Positions 39,201 through 48,240 of a DNA stretch of 64,000 nucleotides are shown here, one piece after another. Position 1 is the stretch's first letter. Each line of letters begins with the position of its first letter. The translations under genes were made by a program, and so were the position numbers. Source of the DNA: Agelaius tricolor (taxonomy: Eukaryota > Chordata > Aves > Passeriformes > Icteridae); assembly GCA_023055355.1 (NCBI GenBank), contig JALJCS010000009.1, positions 24,825,001 to 24,889,000 on the forward strand, given 5' to 3'. The notes under the pieces were generated by a model. It had not been told where the DNA came from, searched no databases, and saw only the letters and a program-made list of their open reading frames with translations.

Positions 39201-41247
39201 TTGCCCTTTATCTTGCTGTATTTTAAGAATATGCCACCTTTCAGTTTCATATAATTCAGGAATGAGGAATATTGGCAGAGCAGGAGACGGGGAGCCCAGA
39301 GATGTGAGAGTAGGGGGTCTGCAGAGCAAGACTGAATTCAACAAGTAGATCTGGGTATAGGTAATTTTGCATCTCTTTCTTCCCCGTTCTTACACAATGC
39401 TGAGAGTCCCAAGCATTTATCTGCAGAAATTCCTCTATAAGAAGAGAAAGAAACATGTAGTGTAAGCTCCTTAAGGCCTAATCTTGTCTCCGTGTGTGTA
39501 TGTGCACGCACAATGCTTCCATCTAAAGGTTATTTCCTAATTTATTTCTCTCTTAATAGTCTCACACCAAAATTCTCTATTTGCTGGCTTTGCCTTTTCA
39601 TGGTTTTCCTCAAGCGGGGGAGGGATTTAAATCCTTCTTTTCTCTCTGACTAGACCAAGTCCAGGGCACTGTCACTCTCCGAAATATCAGCACTGTGTCC
39701 TCAGGTCTTTACCAATGTGTGGCTTCAAATGCCATTGGAACCAGCACTTGCCTTCTGGACCTGCAAGTCATTGCACGTAAGTACTTTTCCAGGGGAGGCT
39801 TGGCCACCTGTTTCTGTCTTGTGACAGTAAGGTGTGTAACCATGTTTCCTGTGAGCCACCACACGCTTCTCTATCAGAAGACAATCATGCCCTGGAATGG
39901 GAACATTGCCTCTCTCCCCTCCCAAGCCACGCAGTTTCATGTGCTTACAGATGGCCACAGCCCATCCCTGATTTCTTCTTCATACTCTGTTCAATCATCT
40001 CCACAGCTCACCCACGGAGTATCGGCCTGATTGCAGGAGCGGTGGCCACAGGTGCTGTTGTGCTCGTTGTTTGCATTGTTTTGGTGGCTGTAGCACTGTT
40101 CTACTGGAAAAATAAACACAAAGAAGAAGAAGAGGAGGAAATTCCCAATGAGATAAGGTAAGGGTCAGGGAAAGCTGGTAATGGGGGACCTCCAAGAAAA
40201 AGCTGTAGCTGACAGGAGTGAAATTGGAAACCTCATTTTTGTTAATCCTGGGTGTGTTCCCCCAGGTCAGGTGTCCATATATATCCAGAAAATGGAGGGA
40301 GAAAATGAAAAATGGTAACAATACATTGTCTTTTCAGTTTTGCCTTTAATGTCTTTAATCCTTCTGCCAGCAAGAGGGATGGGACTTCATGTTGTTAGCT
40401 CTGTAGGAGAGTGATGTGGTGGGAATTCTGACCCACAATGCCAGACAGTGCTATCACTGCCAGCAGTGATAGCTAAAAAAGCTTTGGAGATACAGCTATG
40501 ATATTCTCCGGTCACAGAGGTTACAGTCACAGCTATCACTGTCTGGCACTACCTGACTTTCTTTGAGCATGGGTCATTTGCCTCAGTGGCAAATTTGGCA
40601 CCGGGAGCACACAGGACCTACACATAGGTAGGTCCTGCAGAGAAGGACGAGTGAACAGGCCATGGAGCAATGCTGATTCACATTGGTGCTGTCCTTCTCC
40701 TTGGATCGATGACCCCAGCATGGTAGTTAATGGGGTGGGGGTGTTGGACAAGTGGGCCAGTGTCCTCCATATGCCCTCACACCTTCTTCTTCCCAGAGAG
40801 GATGAACTGCCACCCAAATGCTCCTCTGCCACAAAGACGTTCCACGCTGATGCGTCCTCATCAGAGAACGACACCCTCACCTCCTCCAACACCTACAACA
40901 GCCGCTACTGGAACGACCCCAAAGCCAACCACGCCACAGACTCCTTCACCCGCTTCAGCAACAGCAACGATGCTCACCAGCCCCCCTTCTCCCGCTCAGG
41001 GAGCACGAGTGCCCGCCCCGTCTATGCCAATGGAGGCCACCCGTCCCCGGCTCCCCCTAAGACACTGGTGGTGACGGCCAGCACGGCGCCATCGCCTCAG
41101 GAGGTGATCCGGAGCAATGGCTCGGTCAGCAGGAAGCCACGGCTGCCGCACACCCGTTCCTATGCAGTCAGCCAGGCCACACTGGAGCGCATCGGGGCTG
41201 TGCCCGTCATGGTGCCCGCCCAGAGCCGAGCTGGCTCCCTGGTGTAG
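36131..41247 (+). CDS. IGSF11: IGSF11 (BT-IgSF / VSIG3), coding exons 2-7, 5' partial
   Basis: Homophilic cell-adhesion protein of the CTX/CAR immunoglobulin subfamily at the plasma membrane. In mammals it is enriched in brain and testis, binds PSD-95 through its C-terminus and is a reported VISTA ligand; the zebrafish orthologue acts in adult pigment-cell patterning. Joining six GT-AG exons gives 417 residues, numbered here from the Gly split by intron 1. The V-set domain has Cys27, Trp42 and Cys103 (DTGTYQC). The C2 domain has Cys148, Trp161 and Cys198 plus the extra Cys132/Cys209 pair of CAR-type proteins. The membrane helix is about 224-250, followed by six Glu and a tail ending in SLV. 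The [10 protein letters not shown] stretch, the IPNEIR junction and the [11 protein letters not shown] end match recalled mammalian IGSF11. Adding a signal peptide of about 20 residues gives the family length (about 430). The start exon lies upstream of the window. No frameshift or stop is seen. The family call is very secure. Confidence 0.97.
36295..37472 (+). other. IGSF11 intron 2
   Basis: A 1178-base intron bounded by GTAGGC and TTTTCCAG. I see no recognisable repeat or second gene in it. The long open frame starting at 37287 runs through the end of this intron into exon 3 and is not separate. Confidence 0.9.
37473..37680 (+). CDS. IGSF11: IGSF11 exon 3: second half of V-set domain
   Basis: The acceptor is TTTTCCAG|GTTATT (phase 0), and the exon ends one base into a Val codon (phase 1). 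It encodes residues 56-124 with an N-glycosylation sequon NNT at 91-93 and the F-strand DTGTYQC motif with Cys103, which should pair with Cys27. The donor is G|GTGTGT, weaker than the GTRAGT consensus. The V domain is split across exons 2 and 3, as expected for CTX-family V domains. Confidence 0.96.
37681..38477 (+). other. IGSF11 intron 3
   Basis: A 797-base intron bounded by GTGTGT and CTCGCAG. The first 60 bases are G-rich. Nothing else is recognised. Confidence 0.9.
38478..38633 (+). CDS. IGSF11: IGSF11 exon 4: first half of C2 domain
   Basis: The acceptor is CTCGCAG|TTCCTC and the donor is G|GTGCTC, again weak. The exon is 156 bases and phase 1 at both ends, so it could be skipped without a frameshift. 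It encodes residues 125-176, including Cys132 (extra disulfide), Cys148 (B strand) and Trp161 in the motif [10 protein letters not shown], which is nearly identical to mammalian IGSF11. Confidence 0.96.
38634..39653 (+). other. IGSF11 intron 4
   Basis: A 1020-base intron bounded by GTGCTC and GACTAG. It contains a short GA run near 38880. No other feature is recognised. Confidence 0.9.
39654..39776 (+). CDS. IGSF11: IGSF11 exon 5: second half of C2 domain
   Basis: The acceptor is GACTAG|ACCAAG and the donor is CAC|GTAAGT, a near-consensus site. It is 123 bases and phase 1 at both ends. It encodes residues 177-217 with the sequon NIS at 187-189, Cys198 in SSGLYQC, and Cys209 in TSTCLL, the partner of Cys132 in the second disulfide of CAR-type C2 domains. 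Confidence 0.96.
39777..40006 (+). other. IGSF11 intron 5
   Basis: A short intron of 230 bases with a strong donor (GTAAGT) and the acceptor CCACAG. Nothing else is seen in it. Confidence 0.9.
40007..40157 (+). CDS. IGSF11: IGSF11 exon 6: stalk, transmembrane helix and acidic juxtamembrane run
   Basis: The acceptor is CCACAG|CTCACC and the donor is AAG|GTAAGG. The exon enters in phase 1 and leaves in phase 2, splitting an Arg codon. It encodes residues 218-267: a short stalk (PHPRS), a hydrophobic helix from about 224 to 250, the basic stop-transfer stretch KNKHK, and six consecutive Glu before IPNEIR. Lys inside and sequons outside fit type I topology. Confidence 0.96.
40158..40796 (+). other. 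IGSF11 intron 6
   Basis: A 639-base intron bounded by GTAAGG and TTCCCAG. It holds the nested inverted repeat described at 40439-40548. The exon 7 reading frame stays open back to about 40651, but the homology begins exactly at the acceptor. Confidence 0.9.
40439..40548. repeat. Nested inverted repeat with a short-loop hairpin in IGSF11 intron 6
   Basis: An 11-bp perfect stem (40450-40460 with 40463-40473) has only two bases between its arms. The same stem sequence recurs at 40532-40541. Outer arms of 12 bases (40439-40450 and 40537-40548) are exact reverse complements. The result is a 110-bp element with matching ends and an internal palindrome. It could be the relic of a small terminal-inverted-repeat element or a local palindromic rearrangement; no coding capacity is present. 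Confidence 0.7.
40797..41247 (+). CDS. IGSF11: IGSF11 exon 7: cytoplasmic tail and stop codon
   Basis: The acceptor is TTCCCAG|AGAGGATG (phase 2) and the stop is TAG at 41245-41247. It encodes the last 150 residues, rich in Ser, Thr, Asn and Pro. The first part ([10 protein letters not shown]) and the last part (from [10 protein letters not shown] to the end) are close to mammalian IGSF11. The middle, about residues 300-345, is the part that differs most from the recalled mammalian sequence. The terminal Ser-Leu-Val is a class I PDZ ligand; mammalian IGSF11 uses its C-terminus to bind PSD-95. The exon is GC-rich compared with the surrounding introns. Confidence 0.96.
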
Positions 41248-41636
41248 GACCGTGTGCGCGGCTGAGAGCTGAGCAAGGGGCCTCTCATCCCCGGTGGGGC
41301 GAAGAGACCCTACTCCTTCCTGAAAGGCAGCGAGGCAGTAGGGGGGTCACACACTTCCCTCTCCACCTGCCCTCCCCTCTTGAGGCTGCTGCCAGCTGGT
41401 GGGACAGCCCTGGCCCAGCCACTTTCCCCCCAGCTGCTGGAGCTCCTCGTGCCAATGGACGCCGCAGATGTGCCAAGGCCAGAGGAGCAGGGAGGTCGGG
41501 ACGTGCTCCCGGGCTGCTGGGCCCCAGCTGGGACATGCACTGGGACCTGACCCTGGGGGGACCTTTTGCTTTTATTTCCTGTTGGTTTTGTTGGGGACTG
41601 ATTCCATCCATTTGGGTCTTTCAGGGAGGTTGGGGA

Positions 41637-41652
41637 GATATATATATATATT
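41637..41652. repeat. TA microsatellite in IGSF11 3' UTR
   Basis: Alternating AT for 16 bases, followed by a T-rich run. It lies about 390 bases into the 3' UTR. Confidence 0.85.
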
Positions 41653-41933
41653 ATTTTTTTTCCATTGTTGTTGCTGTTTTGTTTCCAAGAGGATGATGAC
41701 CTGTGTTGGGGCAGGGAAGGCTGCGCAGCCCCAGCTTCCCATGGCCTTGGCTCCACTGTTGGATTAGGGAGTACTGTGCACTGGGGCTGGGTGTGGGGAA
41801 GCATGGAACAGGCTGGAAGGGCGAGATGAAGGCACAGCCACCAGCCCAGGCAATGGGATGGTTGGGTGAGGGTGTGGGCCAGGAAGCATTTGTCTTTATT
41901 TTTTGCAGTTCTTCCCCTCACCTCAGCACACAC

Positions 41934-41966
41934 AGAGACACACAGGCACACACACACACAGACACA
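41934..41966. repeat. CA microsatellite in IGSF11 3' UTR
   Basis: Imperfect CA repeat with interruptions (AGA and GG), longest pure run about 14 bases. Dinucleotide repeats of this kind are often polymorphic. Confidence 0.8.
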
Positions 41967-42098
41967 AGCAGATCCTCAGACTGGGTGTTTCTCCTGCACT
42001 AGGTTGGAGTGCCACCAGAGCCCTGTTTATAGCTGTGGAGGATGCAGCCGTCTGAGCATCTTCCCCTGAGACACTCGGTGCAGGGCAAGGCTGCACCA

Positions 42099-42131
<33 letters not shown>
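42099..42131 (+). repeat. Interrupted CTG triplet repeat in IGSF11 3' UTR
   Basis: Five CTG units, one TTG, then five CTG units, read on the coding strand, so the mRNA carries CUG repeats. On the other strand the same bases spell a polyglutamine open frame, which is a shadow and not a gene. Confidence 0.9.
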
Positions 42132-42134
<3 letters not shown>

Positions 42135-43141
42135 TAGGGCTTGGATCTCTTTTTTTCCTTTTCTTGGGGTGTTGCTGGGATTATTCAGGAGGCAGAGAGA
42201 AGCAGAGTGGTGTGATGGAGCACCAGGCAGGTTCATGAGGCATCTGTTGCTCCTAGGCTGCTCTGATTTGGGGCAAGTGACTTCAAACCCCACAACTTTG
42301 ATGTTTGCATGGTGGATTTTATTCATCAGGCTATGCAGGGCTGAGCAGCATGGCAGGGCTTGAAGCCTTCACAGAGAGGCATCAGAGTTTTCATTCTTGC
42401 TCTCCCACGTGCACAGACATGTTAGCAGGATTTGTTTCCTGCTTTAGAATGCAGAGGCTTAATGAAAGCCCACACACTATCTCTCTGCCTCCCCCACTTC
42501 CCTCAACGTCCTGGGACTGGGTACTGGTGGCATCTGCCAGTGGCCCTGCCATCTCCTTGCAACCTGGCAGGTGGTTGTGGCTGGCACCTCTACTTTTTTC
42601 TATTGCAACTAAATAGCCTTAATCAAAGCCAAGAGTTGAAACCTCTGAAGGAATCTGATGCCATTTGGAGGGCTGGACTGAGGGCTGGGATTTCCTCTCC
42701 TAGAGAGCACTGGTTCAAAGAGGCCACGCCTGAATAGGGGTTTTGGCCCTCCTGCATAACACCAAGCCTTGCACAGGCAAAGGCAGCAATCACCTCAAAA
42801 AGCACCAGAGCCCTCCCAGGTCTGCTCTTGGAAAAGCAATGTGGGGAGTCACAGGTGACTTCCATAGTTCTCACATTGGAAAAGGGTCTGTTTAAGCCAA
42901 CAGACTCTTCCTCATCCCCACTTTCCTTGTCCCAGCACGGCTTTACTTTCCCTAGCAGTGCACAAACCTTGGGCAGGGCCTTCTACCTGAGTAGTACAAA
43001 TGCAAGCACAGACTCTGAGGAAGAGGAGGGAGAGGTGAGGGCTGGGTTCCCACTGGACACAGTGGCTTTTTGGGAGACTGGGAGCTCCCAAGCAGCACTA
43101 GGTTTGAAGCTTGGCTGAGATTTTGTGCCTTCTTTTCTTAA

Positions 43142-43147
43142 AATAAA
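43142..43147 (+). terminator. IGSF11: Possible proximal polyadenylation signal
   Basis: An AATAAA sits within an A-rich run in the 3' UTR, about 420 bases before the distal signal. It may simply be a by-product of the A-rich sequence. If used, it would shorten the 3' UTR by about 18 percent. Confidence 0.3.
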
Positions 43148-43564
43148 AAAAAGGAAAAATGAAAGAAAAAGGAGATAAAAAATCCAAAATCCCTTCTTTA
43201 CCCCTCTACAGCACTGCATCCAGAATGTATGCAAGACCCCCAGGTGGATACTCTGTGTGTGCACACATTTCACTGGTGCAGTCCTGTTTCCTCCTGCCTG
43301 TCTGCTCTCTTTGCTGCTGGGTGGTAGGATTGATGGGGGAAGAAGAGTGGCTTTAGAAACCTTAATGGGGGAAGGAAAAAACCCAAAACAATCAAAGAAA
43401 AGCCCAGACACATTCTCTCTGCTTTTGTAACAACCCCTGTGTGACATTTACAGGAACACTGCCCTCAGCAGGTGCCCTCCTCTACTGGGAAAGCTCTTCT
43501 GGTTCCTACCCTCCATAAGACTGTTTGCTCCTCTTTCTTTGTTCTTTCTAATTGTATAAAATTC

Positions 43565-43570
43565 AATAAA
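43565..43570 (+). terminator. IGSF11: Canonical polyadenylation signal of IGSF11
   Basis: A perfect AATAAA lies in an AT-rich setting, followed within about 20 bases by an A-rich cleavage region and then a T-rich stretch (about 43613-43630) that fits a downstream element. It is the first strong signal after the stop codon with this arrangement. Confidence 0.8.
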
Positions 43571-43590
43571 ATTTTATTCATATAAAAAAA

Positions 43591-46500
43591 GGATTTCTGC
43601 CTGCCTGCTGCTGCTTTTTTCTTCCTCCTACCTAATTCTGTAACTACAATGACTTTGGCCATTAGTACTTCTCCTTGATGTGACTGGCAGTAGGCAGTGA
43701 CCATGCAACCGAGAGCTGAATGTTATTAGGCCAGCCTATTTGGTAGTGAGCTCTGGTACTAGAACCATGTTTTTCTCATTCATAATAGTCTGACACGTTG
43801 CCCTTGAATGTACAATTTCCCAGGCTTGCAAGGTCGCTACTTCTCTAGACAAAGGTGAGTTTTATTTTCTGTCTTTTGGCAGGGGACACCCTATGCTGCT
43901 TTGAGTGATGTGGGAAAATATTTTTATAATTGCCAAATTTTGCTCTTGTATTGGTTTTCCAATCAAAACCATGGCATGTTTATCCCAGATTCAAAATCTA
44001 AGGCAGTCACTGATTTTCTTGGGCATTTGAATAAGTTTGATGGGGGAAAATATTAGGAAAGAAACAGAAGTGCTGATCCCCATAGACAGAGCATGTGAAG
44101 TTTCAGTGTCTGAGCATTCACACTCTCAGAGCATTAGGGGACTGCAAAGAATACACTTAGACTGTATCAACAGCTGCTACCAGAAGGTTATAATTGGTTA
44201 GGGCAACCTGAGGTTTTGTCAGAGATTTTGCATTTTTCTCACCATGTTTCATTTTCCCTATTCCTTCTCTAAAATCTCACAGATATTCTGAGAGTGATTA
44301 TTAAAACCAGAAACCTGCAGATCCAACAGCAGTGGTAACTCAGCCCTGCTGCACATGCATCATGTTCTCATTCCTGGGTATTTTTCAAAACCTACTTCCA
44401 AATGCTCTTGTAAATGTGTTTTCAGCTATAGACCTTACTGTAAATAAGACAGCTGCATTGCCATTTTCAGGAAGTTGTCATAGGAATCTTAATGTTTCCA
44501 TTTATCACCTTTTGATTGTGCAATCTTGATGTGACATTAATAGCATCTTCACATTTTATTCCCATGATAGCCCTGTCAGTATTCTGCTATACTATCCATC
44601 CCTTGCCACTGGTTTGCTCCTTACATCATCTCTCTGCATGTCTCGTTCATCCAGAGCAGGATTTCCTAGGATGCAGGATGGTTTGCTAGGTTTGTGCAGC
44701 ACCTGGAATACTGGAGTTTTAACTTGTAAATTGTGCCTAGTGAAGTGTTGCTGCAACACAAATAACTGAAGAAAACAATACCAGTTAGATAACTTGATAA
44801 TGCTCCAGAGTTTTAATTTATCACTAAAAGTCAAACAGAGGTTCAAGCTATTGCAGCAGTAAGTGAAAGTCACTATTGAAATGGTTGAGTTTGCTGACAG
44901 CCTTCAGTTCCAGATGTGCCATAGGGATTGTCCATCACATACCATGGATGTTACTTTAAATGTTGGTACCTATGGCTATGTCACCTTCTACCAAAGAATA
45001 TCAGAAAGGTACTTGTTCTGAAACAAGGATTAACTGCACTTTTGAGTGCTGAGACAGAAATAACCATGAGAGGATGCTTCACACTTTAGGAATGGATATC
45101 TTTTTAGAGGCTGGTGTAGATGAGAGCTCAGTTAAAAATATTTGGGAAAACTGGTCTGCAGACTGCCAGAAGTTTTTTTTTAACTTACGCAGCTTTTGGA
45201 CTCATATCTGCTGATTCATCTGAACTAAAAAAAAATTAAAATTATTCAGATGCATGCACTTCAACACTCTTGCTGAAACACAGATGAGTTTCCAGCGGAA
45301 ACCAGTCGAACAGATGGTATCCTGTCCAAAACTGCCTGGTTTCCCTATGAGGATGGGGGATGCTCAGGACATCAGTCTTTCTTCTTAGGCCCTCATTAAG
45401 AAGACATCAAATCAGGGTAGCCTCAGATGACACCCAGGAGGTAACTGGGTGATTGATGGTACTGGGCAGAGGAAATCAAACAGATATTTTTATATTGGAG
45501 GAATGTTCATGATTATCATGGTTTCATCAAGTACACTGGTAAGCTCTTGCACGTTACTGGATTTTTCTTGAAAGCAACATTTGGCATCCCAGCCTCATTC
45601 ACTTCGGGCATGCAAGTGTCTCTCTGTGTCTGCACTCTAACCCGGATCTTTGCAGCCATGGCACCAGGTTTATGAGCAGGTGGATGAATCTGTGCAGGTG
45701 TCTGCCAGCACCAGGTGAACCCAAAATGGTTCAGCAGATTCTCTTATGATGGTCTTGAACATTTCTAGCTCGTGGAAGACTGAGGAAGTACATGCCTTTC
45801 ACAAGCTCACTTCTGAGCAAACCCAAGCGCTTACGTTAACTTATGACCTCTGTTTAACAGAGGCCTGGAGCAGAGCTGTTGTCAGGTTTCTCCATGACTG
45901 AATTGCCTCTCTTTCTGTGCTTTTTCCAAGGGCTGCTGGCTATTCTGCCTGCAGCTTGTTTTCCTGATGCCAGCAAAGCAGTGGTCACCCACTATGCCCT
46001 TGTTACAGGTCTGCTCTTGCCATGAGAAAGGCAAGAGGTGCTGGTGAGGATCAGGAATATGGGTGTTGAGCGAGGGAATGCAGTGTCACTGAGCCCACTG
46101 AGCCATGCCTCTTCTTGGCTGGGGAGTAGATGGACATCAGGGACAAAGCAAGCCTTGAAAGCAGGGAGAGTGAAATGCTGTGGCTCTTTTTCTTCACATT
46201 GCTTTCCTCCATGTCTGCCTCTGTGCATTGCATGTGCCTGGAGGATGTTACTGAGAATTACCAGGTCTGTGACCTCCTAAGCAAGGGAGGGCACATGTAA
46301 GGCATTTCCTGAGCCTTGGCACTAGCTCAGAGCTCTTGTTGGCTGGTGGACAGCACAGAGAAAGGTTTCCTTAGGTCACCTACACAGCCATGGAGGGGGA
46401 GTGGGAGATAATATGTGGCAAGAGCTTTGGACACGTGAATGCTGTTTTTTAGGGAGGAGAAACTTGGTAGTCTTGGGACTTCCTGACTCTAGAGCTCTGG

Positions 46501-47739
46501 CATATTTTCTTTGATGTGTTTCCATGGACAACAACAGCTAAAAAAGCACTTTTCCTTTCCCTGTAGTAGAGAGCACTGCTGATGTGCAGGAATGGGGCAG
46601 TGTGCATGGCTGAGGATCAGACTCCTCACTAAGCCTTCTAATGCCATTTTCTGCTTGTTGTTTGTTCCTGATTTCCTTCTTCCTCCCACTTCCTCTGTAG
46701 GATGTTTGAACGAGAAACTGGGTTGGCAGGAAATTAAATCTATCCATGCAAAAACAAGCAAAAAACCCCGAACCCCAGAAAACAAACTGCAGTAAAGAAG
46801 AGAGATTAAGACGCAGCTTGCGTGGTTGGCTGGCAAGTGATGCTTTAGCAGTGGATGTAGCCTGGGTCAGGTCCTGGATTTGGACTTATTAAATCATACT
46901 TGGGAAGGGATGATGACTTGCTTCCAGTCGATATGCTTTAATGGGAAAACTGATGTGGTACATGCTCAAAGAGAAACATTGGCTCAGGGACTGGACACAG
47001 TAAAGCCCAGAGGCTCTGTAGTTTCTTGCTCGTATTTAAACCCACTATGTTTGGTAGAGTCTGCCTTCCTGGATGCTATCAATATCTGCAGAATTTCTCT
47101 CAGGTAGCTAATTTTTCTTGAATGATCACAAGACCCTCTGGCAAGCAATCACCAGGTTGTTGTCCATGTGGACATTTCAGACAGGGAAAAGGTGTGAGAA
47201 CTGGGTTGCAGCAGCACTCTTTAAGTGTGGCAGTTTCTAAGGTTGCAGAATGGCCCAGAGACTTTTTTAGTGCTTGACATCACTGGTACAGCCTTTCCAT
47301 CTGGGATCCTCTACCCTCTTCTTAGATTGAGGCTTGTGGCACATTTGCCCCTGTGCTCCACATGAAGGACCAAAGGCAGCAGGGGCTGGAATTAGCTCCA
47401 TAGAAAATCCAGTGTGACTTTAGACCCTCAAAATTAAGACTCTTAGGGATAGAAGCTATTACAGAAATGTGCCATGGACAGAAAGCAGCTCTTTTGGCTG
47501 TGGTTTTCTGCTGGGACTAATTTGTATAAAATCAAAGACTAACTTTTGGTGACACAAACAACAGTAATAGGTGCACAAGCACACAGGTCTCCCACCAGCT
47601 CTCTCCAGGGGGCACACAGCTCAATGGCTGCAGACTGCAGTCTGTTCCTGCTATCTGCGAACACAATCTCCACAGTTTTGTTTGCCCATCTTCCTGGTGT
47701 GTGAATGCATCCTCCACTTGCTCACCCACACTCGGGGAC
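43591..47739. other. Intergenic sequence downstream of IGSF11
   Basis: About 4 kb with no recognised gene. A weak MIR-like antisense patch may lie near 44545-44605 (ATTTTATTCCCATGATAGCC followed by CTGT), but it is too short to call separately. Confidence 0.55.
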
Positions 47740-48140
47740 ACGGCCGGAGGTCGAAGCACGACAGTAAAGGGTGAGAACTCCCCATGCTCTTGCTCAGCCC
47801 AGTCACCCAGGGCACGCATCCCGTTTGTTTCCCGGGATAACCTGTTGCGTAGCTCCCAAATCGCGGTGCCTTCCGCCGCTCCTGCCGTCATTCCACCAGT
47901 TGCACACTGGCCAGGCAAAGTTGGTTACTTCTGGGAAAGCAGGCGGGGACCTTCGGGGCGATGTCCGCAGAGCGGCTGCACACTCTAATTCCCTCACCGC
48001 CGCCGGATTTGGGTCACAAAGATCGCCTTTTTTGGTGGCTCTACACTGACATCCTCTGGAGGGATGCAGAACTTCAGCCACTCCCGTTCGCTGCTGAGTT
48101 CGCCTGCACATGGCTGCACCTCCTTCCAGCGCCCGGGCGG
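47740..48140. promoter_or_regulatory. CpG cluster (weak CpG island)
   Basis: CpG dinucleotides are frequent here (for example around 47750, 47825, 47870, 47950 and 47990), in contrast to the CpG-poor flanks. The GC content is moderate, so it would be a weak island at best. It runs straight into the LTR-like sequence at 48100-48240, so the CpGs may belong to a retroviral LTR rather than to a gene promoter. Confidence 0.45.
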
Positions 48141-48240
48141 GCTTTTCCCCCCTGTGATCCTGCAAAGAATAAAGTGCTCTGCCCCTGGAGTATGAACACC
48201 TCTTCCTTTTTTCTCCTGCGATTGTCTCTCAGGATATGCT
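48100..48240 (+). mobile_element. Possible LTR end (R-U5-like)
   Basis: A GC-rich stretch with a C run is followed by AATAAA at 48170-48175, then AGTGCTCTGCC and a CT-rich end (CTCTTCC, TTTTTTCTCCTGCGATTG). This layout is like the R-U5 end of an avian retroviral LTR. No coding part and no boundaries were recognised, so the call is tentative. Confidence 0.3.

Larger units (their letters stand above)
41248..43590 (+). other. IGSF11: IGSF11 3' untranslated region
   Basis: About 2.3 kb of non-coding sequence lies between the stop codon and the AATAAA at 43565-43570. It holds three simple repeats (TA, CA and interrupted CTG) and an internal AATAAA-like hexamer at 43142-43147 inside an A-rich stretch, which could give a shorter transcript. 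No open frame in it resembles a protein. The exact cleavage site cannot be fixed by eye; the end given is 15-25 bases past the hexamer. Confidence 0.8.

Noticed and set aside
41310..41957. Minus-strand frame of 215 codons, the longest in the window
   Set aside because: It lies wholly opposite the IGSF11 3' UTR, crosses the TA and CA repeats, and shows no recognisable domain.
42027..42326. Minus-strand frame with a polyglutamine run
   Set aside because: It is the reverse complement of the CTG repeat in the IGSF11 3' UTR and has no other protein-like content.
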